Source: Corynebacterium timonense
GTDB taxonomy: Bacteria > Actinomycetota > Actinomycetes > Mycobacteriales > Mycobacteriaceae
Length of the DNA: 64,000 nucleotides
Assembly (NCBI RefSeq): GCF_900105305.1
Contig: NZ_LT629765.1
Span: forward strand, 1,240,001-1,304,000
Reading direction: 5' to 3'
Part shown: positions 52,875 to 63,820 of the stretch, in pieces
How the letters are laid out: the number at the start of each line of letters is the position of its first letter
Position numbering within the stretch: position 1 is the stretch's first letter
Translations under genes and position numbers: made by a program
The notes under the pieces: generated by a model
What the model was told of the DNA's origin: nothing
Database searches by the model: none
What the model saw: only the letters and a program-made list of their open reading frames with translations

Positions 52875-54506
52875 CTAGTTGGGTGCCTGCTCCGGATCCG
52901 GTGCGCCCATGCGCCACTGCGCGGCGGTGGCCAGCCCCCCAGGCCACTGCTCCAGGTCCGGCGACGGGCCCACGATACCGCCGGTGAGACCGTGGATGCG
53001 CCGCTCGTGGAGCACCGGGACCCACACCGCCGCCGCGTCGAGCGCCTCGGCCACGGCGGCCCTCGCCGGCGCGCCCCGCAGCCGGCCCGCCAGGATGTCG
53101 TCCGCCACGGCCTCCGTCTCACTGGTGCACAGGCCCGACAGGTTGCCCGCCCGGTGCGTCTCCGGCTGGCAGTACAGGCGCCCCGCCAGCGCCGGCGCGG
53201 TGCCAGTGTTCGTCGCCCAGCCCACGACGACGTCGACGACGCCCGACGGCAGCGACTCAGCGGTCAGGCTGCGGGTGTCGGTGGAGACGACCTGCGCGTC
53301 GACCCCGCGGGACGCGAGGATGTCCACGAGCGAACGGGCCGCCGCCGCCGCTTCCGCGTCGGAGGGGTCAGCGCCCACCCGCACCGGGTGGTGGGACCGC
53401 ACGAGGCCCGGCAGGATCGCCGGTTCCTCCTGCGAGACCGGCCTGTGCTCGGCGACGGGCAGGTCGGAGGTGCGGCCGGCGGCGACCCGGGCGAGGAGGG
53501 GGACGTCGATAAGCGAGCGAAGCTCCTCGCGCGCCTCGAGCGTGCCCAGAAGCTGCGAGGACACCGACAGGGTGACGCCGAGGGTGCGGGGCCCGTCGAC
53601 GAAGCGCGTCTGCACGCCGGGGACGAGGGACAGGACGGTGCCGGTGGTTTCCTTCGGCGCCTTGTCCACGAACGCGAGCTGCCCCACGCGCAGCTGGTCG
53701 GCCAGCTGCGTGGTCTCGCGCACGCTGGCGAGGGTGAGGATGTCGATGTGCGCGGGGTCGGGGCCCCAGTAGCGGTCGTTGCGGTTGAGCGTGAGCGTGC
53801 CGCGGCCGCGGTCGACGTTAGCCACCATGTAGCGGCCCGCCGAGGCCGGGATTGTCTCGCTCAACGCTGTCGCGAAGTCGGAGGCGTCCACGGCCAGCAC
53901 GTGGGACGGGAGGAGAAAATCGAACAGCGCTGTCCACTCCCGCACGGGGGCGCGAAAGTCGACGTCGACCGTCTTGCCCCTCTCCCCCAGCACGCGCACC
54001 TGCGCGATCGCCCGGTAGCCGGCCGGGTCCACGACCCCCGGGGTCGAGGACATGCCCCGCCACAGGTAGACAAAATCAGCGCCGGTGATGGGAGTGCCGT
54101 CCGACCACTGCGCCTCATCGGCGATGACGTAGCGCACGGTCATCGCGATCCCCGGCGCGGGGGTCGTGGGCAGGACCGTGGCCGCCTCCAGCACGTCGGG
54201 GTCGCGCACCCCGTCCACGAAGGCGCTCGGAAGCACAAGCTTAGCGACGTCGCGCACCACCTCAGATTCGTCATCCACAAGGTGGGGGTTAAGCCCGTTG
54301 CGCAGCCGATCGACCCCCACCTGCACTTGGGTGCGGGTGCGCAGGGTGGGCGTGTCCGTTGGGGTGCCCGTCTCGGTCTCGGTCTTTGCGGCCGTGTCTC
54401 CCTCCTCCGCCAACGGCGGCGGGCCCGGCGCCGCCAAGCAGGCGGCGACGCCAGCGACGAGGAGGCACGCGGCGAGGGCCGCCGCGACGGGGCGCAGGGG
54501 TGTCAT
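52875..54506 (-). CDS. Orphan peptide-type ABC substrate-binding lipoprotein
   Basis: The 543-residue protein has a lipobox (LVAGVAAC, Cys23), so it is anchored outside the membrane. The body belongs to the SBP family 5 of oligopeptide/nickel receptors: LRNGLNPHLVDDE, VRYVIADEAQWSDGTPITGADFVYLW and LTLNRNDRYWGPDPAHIDILTLA. No permease or ATPase gene is adjacent. Mycobacterial relatives at a similar place (near typA and mshB) are also single. It might supply another transporter, such as the one at 58001, or act as a stand-alone binding protein. Confidence 0.82.
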   Translation of the reverse strand: MTPLRPVAAALAACLLVAGVAACLAAPGPPPLAEEGDTAAKTETETGTPTDTPTLRTRTQVQVGVDRLRNGLNPHLVDDESEVVRDVAKLVLPSAFVDGVRDPDVLEAATVLPTTPAPGIAMTVRYVIADEAQWSDGTPITGADFVYLWRGMSSTPGVVDPAGYRAIAQVRVLGERGKTVDVDFRAPVREWTALFDFLLPSHVLAVDASDFATALSETIPASAGRYMVANVDRGRGTLTLNRNDRYWGPDPAHIDILTLASVRETTQLADQLRVGQLAFVDKAPKETTGTVLSLVPGVQTRFVDGPRTLGVTLSVSSQLLGTLEAREELRSLIDVPLLARVAAGRTSDLPVAEHRPVSQEEPAILPGLVRSHHPVRVGADPSDAEAAAAARSLVDILASRGVDAQVVSTDTRSLTAESLPSGVVDVVVGWATNTGTAPALAGRLYCQPETHRAGNLSGLCTSETEAVADDILAGRLRGAPARAAVAEALDAAAVWVPVLHERRIHGLTGGIVGPSPDLEQWPGGLATAAQWRMGAPDPEQAPN

Positions 54507-54517
54507 TCCCCGAGATG

Positions 54518-56434
<1,917 letters not shown>

Positions 56435-56549
56435 TGACTCCGTACTCCTTTGGAGGTGGGGTGTAAAGAACGCTTAAACCCTACCCCTCGTACAGCAATA
56501 ACGCATTGTCGTCGGTGGTAGCCGCCGAGAACGTCTCCCACTATTCCGC

Positions 56550-56577
56550 TTGACGCACAGACTGAAGAGACTATCGT
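56550..56577 (+). promoter_or_regulatory. Predicted sigma-70-type promoter for the secreted protein gene
   Basis: TTGACG (56550-56555) and TATCGT (56572-56577) are separated by 16 bases. This would give a leader of about 50 bases before the GTG at 56636, with AAAGGA in place for ribosome binding. Confidence 0.5.
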
Positions 56578-56635
56578 GACAGTAGGTACACAAGTCAACT
56601 CCTGTCTACATTTTCTGCCCACAAAGGATTCCACC

Positions 56636-57307
56636 GTGCCCCACCACCATGCGCGCCGCGCGCCTCGCCTCCTCGCGGGCGCAACCGCCCTCGCCCTCGC
56701 CGCGGCCGGTACCCCGAGTGCGGCCGCCCACTCCACTACTCCCCTCCTCGACGAGCTCGGCCGCCCTACCCAGCCGGTGATCGACGCCGTGCACCACTTC
56801 GCCGACCAGCCCTTCGTGCCGGGCCCCGTGGCCGACGCGCTGCGCGCCGCGGTGGACTTCTACGGCGGCGGGGGCGAGACCGGCGGGCCCGCCCTCCCAG
56901 GGGACGCCCCGACGTTCAGCCAGTTCTTCTGGCCGACCGTCTCACCCAACTGCATAGGCCCCGGCCTCCACTCCACGGCCTCCGCCATCGCCGTGCCGGG
57001 CCCCGCCGAGATCCCGGCACCCGGAGCCCCGGCCGGTCACGCCGCCTTCGTCTTTACGGCGCTGGGCACCCCGCCCGCGGCCGAGCACCAGGGCGGGATG
57101 GACGTGTACTGGGTCAACGTATCCAGCGGCCGAACGGGCGTAACGCCCTTAGGTAACAATGGGATAAACCCAACAGGACCGGCAACCTTGTCCGGGACCG
57201 CAGACACCGGCCCCGGCCACGTGCTCGCCGCCGTGGCAGGCAACGTCCGCACGACCGGCAACACCTGTCTTTTTGCCCCGACCGTAGCTAGTTTCATCGT
57301 GAGGTAA
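56636..57307 (+). CDS. Secreted protein of unknown function
   Basis: The 223-residue protein has a signal peptide (LLAGATALALAAAGTPSAAAHS) and a mature part rich in Gly, Pro and Ala. Two Cys, in SPNCIGPGL and NTCLFAP, may form a disulfide. The segments HAAFVFTALGTP and MDVYWVNVSSGRTG look like beta-strands of a small Ig-like fold. I do not recognise a family beyond a general likeness to conserved secreted mycobacterial/corynebacterial proteins found next to typA. I chose GTG 56636, which has AAAGGA 7 bases upstream. The DUF402 gene follows after 2 bases. Confidence 0.72.
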   Translation: MPHHHARRAPRLLAGATALALAAAGTPSAAAHSTTPLLDELGRPTQPVIDAVHHFADQPFVPGPVADALRAAVDFYGGGGETGGPALPGDAPTFSQFFWPTVSPNCIGPGLHSTASAIAVPGPAEIPAPGAPAGHAAFVFTALGTPPAAEHQGGMDVYWVNVSSGRTGVTPLGNNGINPTGPATLSGTADTGPGHVLAAVAGNVRTTGNTCLFAPTVASFIVR

Positions 57308-57309
57308 TC

Positions 57310-57846
57310 ATGAGCACTGACCTTCACCCCGTGAAGCAGGAGACTTTTGACACGACGTCGAACACCAACACCGACCCGAAGGGCTTCCTTCGCGAGGTGG
57401 ACACCTTCCAGGTGACCGACTTCGGCCTCTATATGGCACGCGGGGCCAACCACCCGAAGTTCGGGTACCTCGAAAGCTGGCTGCTTCCCGAGCTGGGTCT
57501 GCGCGCGAACATCTTCCACTTCCGCGAGGGCGTCGAGGCGGAGCAGGACTTCTACTTCGACGTCGCCGACATTGACGTCGACGGCGGGGTGTGGCGCACC
57601 CGCGACCTGTACGTCGACCTCGTCTCCCTGACCGGCAACCCGATTGACGTCCTCGACATCGACGAGCTCGCCGCCGCGACGTCCGCGGGCCTCATCACCG
57701 CCGAAGAGGCCGAGAAGGCCATCGACGTCACCCTCAACGCGGTCGAGGGGATCACGCGTCACGACGACGACGCCATGCGCTGGCTGCGCACCCTCGGCAT
57801 CGACCTCACCTGGGCGGACAGCGTCGAGCTCGCCCCCGCCGGCTAA
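57310..57846 (+). CDS. DUF402-family protein
   Basis: The 178-residue protein has the DUF402 core: GLYMARGANHPKFGYLESWLLPELGLRANIFHFREG, then FYFDVADIDVDGGVWRTRDLYVDLVSL. Related proteins in other bacteria are nucleoside di- and triphosphate phosphatases or a domain fused to RNases; activity here is not shown. The fold is a small cytoplasmic beta-barrel. It is co-transcribed with the secreted protein gene upstream (2-base gap), and a strong terminator follows. Confidence 0.78.
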   Translation: MSTDLHPVKQETFDTTSNTNTDPKGFLREVDTFQVTDFGLYMARGANHPKFGYLESWLLPELGLRANIFHFREGVEAEQDFYFDVADIDVDGGVWRTRDLYVDLVSLTGNPIDVLDIDELAAATSAGLITAEEAEKAIDVTLNAVEGITRHDDDAMRWLRTLGIDLTWADSVELAPAG

Positions 57847-57860
57847 CGCCGGCCCACTTT

Positions 57861-57896
57861 CCCGGCACCCCCGCATCTCGGGTGCCGGGATTTTTG
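57861..57896 (+). terminator. Rho-independent terminator after the DUF402 gene
   Basis: CCCGGCACCC and GGGTGCCGGG form a perfect 10-bp stem with a 9-base loop, followed by ATTTTTG. It separates the DUF402 gene from the peptide transporter operon. Confidence 0.93.
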
Positions 57897-57927
57897 TTCC
57901 CACACTGGGACGTGATTCAAATTATTT

Positions 57928-57948
57928 ACTGATTTCAGTGTGACACAC
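57928..57948. promoter_or_regulatory. Nested inverted repeats upstream of the peptide transporter operon
   Basis: ACTGATTTCAGT (57928-57939) and GTGTGACACAC (57938-57948) are two small palindromes that overlap by two bases. They lie about 55 bases before the lipoprotein start, where an operator for this nutrient transporter would be expected. The regulator is unknown. Confidence 0.4.
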
Positions 57949-58000
57949 GGCATAGATGGGTTAAGTTCTAATGAACCACTCACCGAGAAAGGATCACACT

Positions 58001-59749
58001 ATGAAGATTCGCCTCCGGACTGCCGCCCTCGTGGGCATCTCCGCGCTGTCTTTGACCCTCGCCTCCTGCTCCGACGACTCCTCCGCAGAAGGCAATTCCG
58101 CCGAGGGGACGACGGCCGGCTCCAACGCCAGCGAATCAAACGAGGCAAACAACGGCTCTGGCTCGCAGGCCGGCGGCGTCGAGATCAAAGCCGCGGGTGA
58201 CTACAACCCGATGGAGCGCGACCAGATTCAGGACGGCGGGGAGCTCACCCTGGCGATCACCGAGATCGCCGAGCAACAGAACGTCTTCCACGCAAACATG
58301 AACCTCTACACGCGCAACGTGTGGACGAAGTACAACCCGCAGCTTTCGCTTTTCGACGGCGACGGCACCTGGCACCCCAACCCCGCCTACCTCACCGAGG
58401 TCAACGACGAGGAGGTCGACGGGAAGACGCAGGTCACCTACACGATCCACCCGGACGCGACGTACAACGACGGCACCGCCATCGACTGGACGGCCTTCGA
58501 GAACACGTGGAAGTTCAACAACGGCACGATGGAGGGCGTGCAGGTCAACTCAACCGATGGGTACGAGTTGATCGAATCCGTGGAAAAGGGCGCCGACGAC
58601 AAGACCGCTGTGGTCACCTTCAAGCAGGCGTACCCGTGGTGGCAGGGCCTGTTCGGCGAGCTCGTCCCGCCACAGATCCAGGACGCCGACACGTTCATGA
58701 ATGCCTACATCAAGCAGCTGCACCCGGAGTGGGGAGCAGGTCCCATGAAGGTGGACAGCTTTGACCCCAACGGCGGCACCGTGACCTTCGTTCGCAACGA
58801 GAAGTGGTGGGGTGAGCCGGCGAAGCTCGAGAAAATCACGCTGCGGGCGATGGAGGACCAGGCGTCGCTCAACGCCTTCCGCGCCGGCGAGATCGACGCG
58901 ACCGGGGTGGCCACCCGCGACCGCTACAACACCGCCAAGGAGATGGGTGACCAAGTGGACATCCGCGCCGCACTGCGCCCGTCGAACTACCTGCTCACCA
59001 TCAACGCGACCGCGCCGGGGCTCGAAGACCCGAAGGTGCGCGAAGCTATTATGCGCGGCATCGACCGCGAGCAGCTCGCGGCGATCCGCTTCCAGGGCCT
59101 TGACTACACCGAGGAACTCCCCGGCTCCTTCAGCCTGTTCCAGACCCAAGAAGGCTACGAGGACAACTTCGGCGCCGTTGTCCAGTACGACCAGGAAAAG
59201 TCGAAGCAGTTGCTGGAAGAGGCCGGCTACACCCAGGGCAGCGACGGCATCTACGCCAAGGATGGCCAGCCCCTGTCGGTGCGCTACGTCACCCTCGGCG
59301 ATTCCCCGATGGTCCAGGCCACGACGTCGGCCGTTCAGGCAATGCTCAAGCAGGTCGGCGTCGACGTCACAATCGAAGAACGCCCGTCCTCGGACTTCTC
59401 CGAGGTCACGGCTAACCGGGACTTCGACCTGTTCATGATGGGCTTCAGCAGCTCCGACCCGTTCGGAGTGGCGTACTTCGGGCAGATTTACGCGTCCGAC
59501 TCCGAGCTGAACAAGTCGGGCACGGGCTCCCCGGAGATGGACCAGAAGATCGAGGAACTCCAGCAGATCTCCGACCCGGACGAGCAGATCAAGCGCTCCA
59601 ACGAGCTGGAGAAGGAGGCCTTTGGCGAGTTCGGCATCATGCCGTACGCCAACGGCCCCGACATGGTGGCCACGAAGAAGGGGCTGGCGAACTTCGGCGC
59701 CATGTCCTTCGGAGTGCTTCCGCTCGAAAACGTCGGCTGGGCGAAATAG
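58001..59749 (+). CDS. Oligopeptide-type ABC substrate-binding lipoprotein
   Basis: The 582-residue extracellular receptor has the lipobox LTLASC (Cys23), a Ser/Gly/Asn-rich linker, then the SBP family 5 fold: QVTYTIHPDATYNDGTAIDWTAFENTWKF, GAGPMKVDSFDPNGGTVTFVRNEKWWG and LRPSNYLLTINATAPGLEDPKVREAIMRGIDR. AGAAAGGA lies before the ATG. The permease and ATPase genes follow on the same strand, completing the importer. A hairpin between this gene and the first permease may lower expression of the latter and keep the receptor in excess. The substrate could be peptides or another small solute. Confidence 0.88.
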   Translation: MKIRLRTAALVGISALSLTLASCSDDSSAEGNSAEGTTAGSNASESNEANNGSGSQAGGVEIKAAGDYNPMERDQIQDGGELTLAITEIAEQQNVFHANMNLYTRNVWTKYNPQLSLFDGDGTWHPNPAYLTEVNDEEVDGKTQVTYTIHPDATYNDGTAIDWTAFENTWKFNNGTMEGVQVNSTDGYELIESVEKGADDKTAVVTFKQAYPWWQGLFGELVPPQIQDADTFMNAYIKQLHPEWGAGPMKVDSFDPNGGTVTFVRNEKWWGEPAKLEKITLRAMEDQASLNAFRAGEIDATGVATRDRYNTAKEMGDQVDIRAALRPSNYLLTINATAPGLEDPKVREAIMRGIDREQLAAIRFQGLDYTEELPGSFSLFQTQEGYEDNFGAVVQYDQEKSKQLLEEAGYTQGSDGIYAKDGQPLSVRYVTLGDSPMVQATTSAVQAMLKQVGVDVTIEERPSSDFSEVTANRDFDLFMMGFSSSDPFGVAYFGQIYASDSELNKSGTGSPEMDQKIEELQQISDPDEQIKRSNELEKEAFGEFGIMPYANGPDMVATKKGLANFGAMSFGVLPLENVGWAK

Positions 59750-59795
59750 AACACTTCCGCCGCGGGAGTGCGCGGATAACTGTCACCTGAGCCCG

Positions 59796-59833
59796 AGAAC
59801 CGCCCGCACCGCTCTCCGGGCGGTTCTTCTTTC
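59796..59833 (+). terminator. Intra-operon terminator/attenuator after the binding-protein gene
   Basis: AGAACCGCCCG and CGGGCGGTTCT form an 11-bp stem with a 10-base loop, followed by TCTTTC. It looks like a partly effective terminator between the lipoprotein gene and the permease genes. Confidence 0.8.
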
Positions 59834-59904
59834 TCCGAGCCCGTCGTCGCATGTCCCCGGCCCGTCTCCATCCCCGCAACCGTACTGCTACGTGAGAACC
59901 CACA

Positions 59905-60888
59905 ATGTTCCGATACCTCCTCCGAAAACTTCTCAGTTGGACAGTCATCGTCTTTCTCGCCACGAACCTGACGTTCTTCCTCGCGAGCTTTTTTCTCGAC
60001 CCCCGCTCGAACTACGCGGGCCGTCGCCCTCCCCTTTCCGCGGAAGAGATCGACAGTCTGCTCACTCCCCTCAACCTCAGCCCGGGCACCCCAATTCTTG
60101 AACGGTGGTGGACGTGGCTCACCGGTATCCTCACGCGCTGGGATTGGGGGCTGTCCCCGCTCGGCGACTCGGTGAACGAGCAAATTTCCTTCCGCATCTG
60201 GGTGTCAGCGCAGTTGACGCTCCTGGCCACCCTTCTTTCCATCGTCATCGGCGTGGCCATCGGTGTCTACACGGCGTCGCGTCAGTACAAGCGCGCGGAC
60301 CGTGCCTGGCAAGCGGTTTCCATCATCACGATGAATACTCACGTTGTCGTCGCGTCGATCGCCGTCGTGTGGCTGGGTTTGAAGATCAACGAATGGACCG
60401 GCACGCGCGTCTTCTACGTCACAGGGTCAGCGTCCCCGGACACCGAGGGATTTTTCAACCGCATTGTCGACTCTGCCCAGCACCTCATCCTGCCGACGGT
60501 CTCGCTGCTCATCATCTCCTACGCCGGTTATCATTTCCTTCAGCGCACCCTGTTGCTGGACAACCTCAACGCCGACTACGTCCGGACCGCCCGCGCGAAG
60601 GGCCTAACAAAAGCTCAAGCAGTACGAAAGCACGCGTTGCGCACATCGCTGATCCCCGTGGCGACGTCGGTGGCCTTCTCCGTTCCCGGCATTTTCACTG
60701 GGGCCGTCATGACCGAGCAGATCTTTGCGTGGCAGGGAATGGGCCAGTACTTTTTGCAGACCATTTCGCGCAACGACGTCCACGGAACCGTCGCGGTCGC
60801 CGCCTTCGGAGCCGCGATGACCGCAGTCTCGGCCATTTTGGCTGATCTTTTCGTTGTCGCCCTCGACCCGCGCGTCCGCGTCAGCTAA
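59905..60888 (+). CDS. Oligopeptide ABC transporter permease (DppB/OppB family)
   Basis: The 327-residue inner membrane protein has about six helices. The N-terminal TM region (FRYLLRKLLSWTVIVFLATNLTFFLASFF) and the C-terminal coupling loop with the EAA-like motif (NADYVRTARAKGLTKAQAVRKHALRTSLIP) are as in DppB. It pairs with the permease gene that starts 14 bases after its stop. The start ATG at 59905 has no strong ribosome-binding site in front of it, after a 155-base gap that contains the attenuator-like hairpin. Confidence 0.86.
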   Translation: MFRYLLRKLLSWTVIVFLATNLTFFLASFFLDPRSNYAGRRPPLSAEEIDSLLTPLNLSPGTPILERWWTWLTGILTRWDWGLSPLGDSVNEQISFRIWVSAQLTLLATLLSIVIGVAIGVYTASRQYKRADRAWQAVSIITMNTHVVVASIAVVWLGLKINEWTGTRVFYVTGSASPDTEGFFNRIVDSAQHLILPTVSLLIISYAGYHFLQRTLLLDNLNADYVRTARAKGLTKAQAVRKHALRTSLIPVATSVAFSVPGIFTGAVMTEQIFAWQGMGQYFLQTISRNDVHGTVAVAAFGAAMTAVSAILADLFVVALDPRVRVS

Positions 60889-60902
60889 AGGAGGGACACC
60901 AC

Positions 60903-61919
60903 ATGGCTGACAAGCATTCGCTCTCAGAGCCCACGACCCCACCCACCGATTACGCGCCCACCGCCGCGCTCCCCGTCAACGACATGACTCCGCAATCGGA
61001 GACGGGCGCGCAGGCCTACGGCATCGCCTCCGACGAAACCCAGCGCACCGCTCCCCCGCTCCGGGGCACGCGCAAGCTCACGATCTACCGGCGACGCTTT
61101 ATGCGCAACAAAATGGCAGTTGTTGGCCTGATCATCTTCGCGCTGCTCGTCATGCTGGCCCTGACCGGTCAGATCATTAGCCCCTGGGCCTTCGACGAGC
61201 CGGACTTTCTCAACCTGTCCACTGCGCCGTCGACCGAGCACTGGTTCGGCACGACAGACTCGGGCCACGACCTGTTCACCCAAGCATCCCACGGGCTGGG
61301 CAGGTCGTTGACCATCGCCATCCCGGTCTCGCTCCTCATTTCGGTCCTGTCCGCCCTCATCGGCGCGGGAGCCGCCCTCTACGGAGGATGGATGGAAAAG
61401 ACGGTTCTGGCCGTCATCCATTTCATGCTGGCGGTTCCCACCTTCCTCATGATCGCCCTGCTGGTCTCCGGGTCCGGGGGCGACTGGAAGGTGCTCACCG
61501 TCGTGCTGGTCCTGTTCGGCTGGATGTACCCCGCTCGCGTGATCTGGTCGCTGTCACTGTCGGTGCGAGAAAACGATTACGTTCGCGCAGCACATTTCAT
61601 GGGGGTTTCGCGTTCGCGCACCCTGATCCGACACATCCTGCCTAATATCGCGTCGTTGTTGATCATCCAGTTCATGATGGGGCTCGTCGCCACGATCATG
61701 TCGGAGACAGCACTGTCGTTTTTAGGGCTGGGTGTGAAGCTTCCCGACGTCTCTTTGGGCACCCTCTTGCAGGTCGGCACATCGACGTTGGGCACCGCGC
61801 CGTGGCAATTCTACGTCCCCGCCGCGATCTTGACGCTGCTCACCATCTCGATGGCGTTTATCGCCGACGGCCTGCGCGACGCACTCGATCCGAACTCGAA
61901 TTCCGGAGGTAAAGCATGA
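60903..61919 (+). CDS. Oligopeptide ABC transporter permease (DppC/OppC family)
   Basis: The 338-residue protein has a 60-residue soluble N-terminus, then RRRFMRNKMAVVGLIIFALLVMLALTG, the loop HWFGTTDSGHDLFTQASHGLG and further helices. The coupling motif is VRENDYVRAAHFMGVSRSRTLIRHILPN. These match DppC/OppC. AAAGGAGGG serves as ribosome-binding site. The stop overlaps the ATPase start by 4 bases (ATGA), so the operon is tightly coupled. Confidence 0.88.
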   Translation: MADKHSLSEPTTPPTDYAPTAALPVNDMTPQSETGAQAYGIASDETQRTAPPLRGTRKLTIYRRRFMRNKMAVVGLIIFALLVMLALTGQIISPWAFDEPDFLNLSTAPSTEHWFGTTDSGHDLFTQASHGLGRSLTIAIPVSLLISVLSALIGAGAALYGGWMEKTVLAVIHFMLAVPTFLMIALLVSGSGGDWKVLTVVLVLFGWMYPARVIWSLSLSVRENDYVRAAHFMGVSRSRTLIRHILPNIASLLIIQFMMGLVATIMSETALSFLGLGVKLPDVSLGTLLQVGTSTLGTAPWQFYVPAAILTLLTISMAFIADGLRDALDPNSNSGGKA

Positions 61920-63820
61920 CACCCGACCACCCCGTCTTGAAAGTCCGCGACCTCACGGTGTCCTTTCCCTCGGAGGCCGGGACGGTCAGCGCGGTCCGCG
62001 GCGTGGACTTTGACCTGTACCCGGGACGAACCCTGAGCATTGTCGGCGAATCCGGCTCCGGAAAGTCGGTCACGTCGATGGCGGTGATGGGCCTTCTGCC
62101 TGAGTACGCGAAGGTCAGCGGCTCCGTCGAGTTCAACGGTGAGGAGCTTCTCGGGAAATCCGATAAGGCGATGTCCGCCATCCGCGGAGCTGGCATCAGC
62201 ATGATCTTCCAGGACCCGCTGTCCGCGCTGACCCCCGTCTTCGACATTGGCACCCAGCTGGTGGAGGCGATCCAGGCGCACCAAAAGATTTCCACCGCGC
62301 AGGCGCTCGACCGCGCCGCCGAGCTGCTCGAACTGGTGGGTATCCCGGAGCCCCGGAAGCGCTTGAAGTCCTTCCCCCACGAGTTCTCGGGCGGGATGCG
62401 CCAGCGTGTGGTGATCGCCATCGCGATTGCTAACAACCCGAGCGTCATCATTGCGGACGAGCCGACGACGGCACTCGATGTGACGATCCAGGCGCAGATT
62501 CTGGATCTGATCAAACTGGCTCAGCGGGAAACAGGCGCAGCCTGCATTATGATCACCCACGATATGGGCGTGGTTGCCAACATCGCCGACGACGTGTTGG
62601 TGATGTACGGCGGTCGCCCCGTGGAGCTTGCAGATGTGCACACCCTGTTCTCGTCCCCGCGAATGCCGTATTCGATCGGCCTGCTGGGGTCCACGCCGCG
62701 GGTGGACCAGCCCTCCGCTGAGCCGCTGACCTTCATTGAGGGGTCCCCTCCACGGCTGATCAATGTCCAGAACCGCTGCCAGTTCGCGCCGCGCTGCCCG
62801 ATTGCTATCGACGCCTGCCTCGCGGGCGAGCCCCCGCTCGTGGCGCTCGACGACAACCCCGCCCACCACGTGGCCTGCATCCGCGAAAAGGAGATCGTCG
62901 GCGGCACGATCAACGGCCGGCCTCTCTACCCCGCGCCGCGCCTGCCGGAGGACGCCCTCGCCGGGATTCCCCGCAACGAACGCGAAGTCACTCTTGAAGT
63001 GGAAAACCTCACCAAGGTGTTCCCGCTGACCAAGGGTGCCCTGGTCAAGCGCAAAGTGGGCGAGGTCCACGCGGTAAAGAACATCTCCTTCGATCTGCGC
63101 GCGGGCGAGTGCATGGCGATTGTCGGCGAATCAGGGTCGGGCAAGACGACCACACTGTTGGAGGTGATGAACCTCGATCCCCCAGAGGGAAGCCGAATTG
63201 TCCTGTGCGGCAAGGATGCGGCGAAGTTCAGCCGGGAGGAGCGCCAGCGCGCCCGCCGAGACGTGCAGATGGTGTTCCAAGACCCCATGAGCTCCCTCAA
63301 CCCACGGATGACGGTCAAAGAGATCCTGCTCGAGCCCCTCGAGGCACTCGGGTACAACGATGACAAAGACGAACGTGTCGCGGAACTCATGCGCACCGTC
63401 GGTTTGGATGAATCCCATATCGACCGCTTTCCGGGCCATTTTTCGGGCGGGCAACGCCAGCGCATCGGCCTGGCACGAGCCCTGGCCACCAACCCGAAGA
63501 TCATCGTGCTCGACGAGCCCGTATCCGCACTCGACGTCTCCATCCAAGCGGGCGTAATCAACCTGCTGGAGTCGCTCAAACGCGAGCTCGGCCTGTCGTA
63601 CCTGTTCGTTGCCCACGACCTCTCGGTGGTGCGCCATCTGTCGGACCGGGTGGCCGTGATGTACAAGGGCGACTTTGTGGAGTTCGGCGAGGCCGACGAG
63701 ATCTTCGACAACCCCCAGCACCCCTACACCCGGGCGCTGCTGTCGGCGATTCCGATCCCCGATCCCAACATCGAACGCAACCGTGAACGGTCGCTGTACA
63801 CCCCGGAGGACACCGCTTAG
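61916..63820 (+). CDS. Oligopeptide ABC transporter ATPase, DppD-DppF fusion
   Basis: Both ATPases of the importer are fused in 634 residues. Domain 1 (residues 1-300) has GESGSGKSVTS, FSGGMRQRVVIAIAIANNPSVIIADEPTTALD and the C-terminal oligopeptide-transporter cysteine region (NRCQFAPRCPIAIDACLAGEPPL). Domain 2 (about 355-634) has GESGSGKTTTL, FSGGQRQRIGLARALATNPKIIVLDEPVSALD and HPYTRALLSAIP. Unlike the two other fused ATPases in this window, both halves keep consensus Walker and signature motifs. It ends the operon; I see no clear terminator in the 180 bases that remain. Confidence 0.9.
   Translation: MTPDHPVLKVRDLTVSFPSEAGTVSAVRGVDFDLYPGRTLSIVGESGSGKSVTSMAVMGLLPEYAKVSGSVEFNGEELLGKSDKAMSAIRGAGISMIFQDPLSALTPVFDIGTQLVEAIQAHQKISTAQALDRAAELLELVGIPEPRKRLKSFPHEFSGGMRQRVVIAIAIANNPSVIIADEPTTALDVTIQAQILDLIKLAQRETGAACIMITHDMGVVANIADDVLVMYGGRPVELADVHTLFSSPRMPYSIGLLGSTPRVDQPSAEPLTFIEGSPPRLINVQNRCQFAPRCPIAIDACLAGEPPLVALDDNPAHHVACIREKEIVGGTINGRPLYPAPRLPEDALAGIPRNEREVTLEVENLTKVFPLTKGALVKRKVGEVHAVKNISFDLRAGECMAIVGESGSGKTTTLLEVMNLDPPEGSRIVLCGKDAAKFSREERQRARRDVQMVFQDPMSSLNPRMTVKEILLEPLEALGYNDDKDERVAELMRTVGLDESHIDRFPGHFSGGQRQRIGLARALATNPKIIVLDEPVSALDVSIQAGVINLLESLKRELGLSYLFVAHDLSVVRHLSDRVAVMYKGDFVEFGEADEIFDNPQHPYTRALLSAIPIPDPNIERNRERSLYTPEDTA

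Noticed and set aside
57938..57948. GlxR site before the peptide transporter
   Set aside because: GTGTGACACAC contains TGTGA-like halves, but the spacing is one base instead of six.
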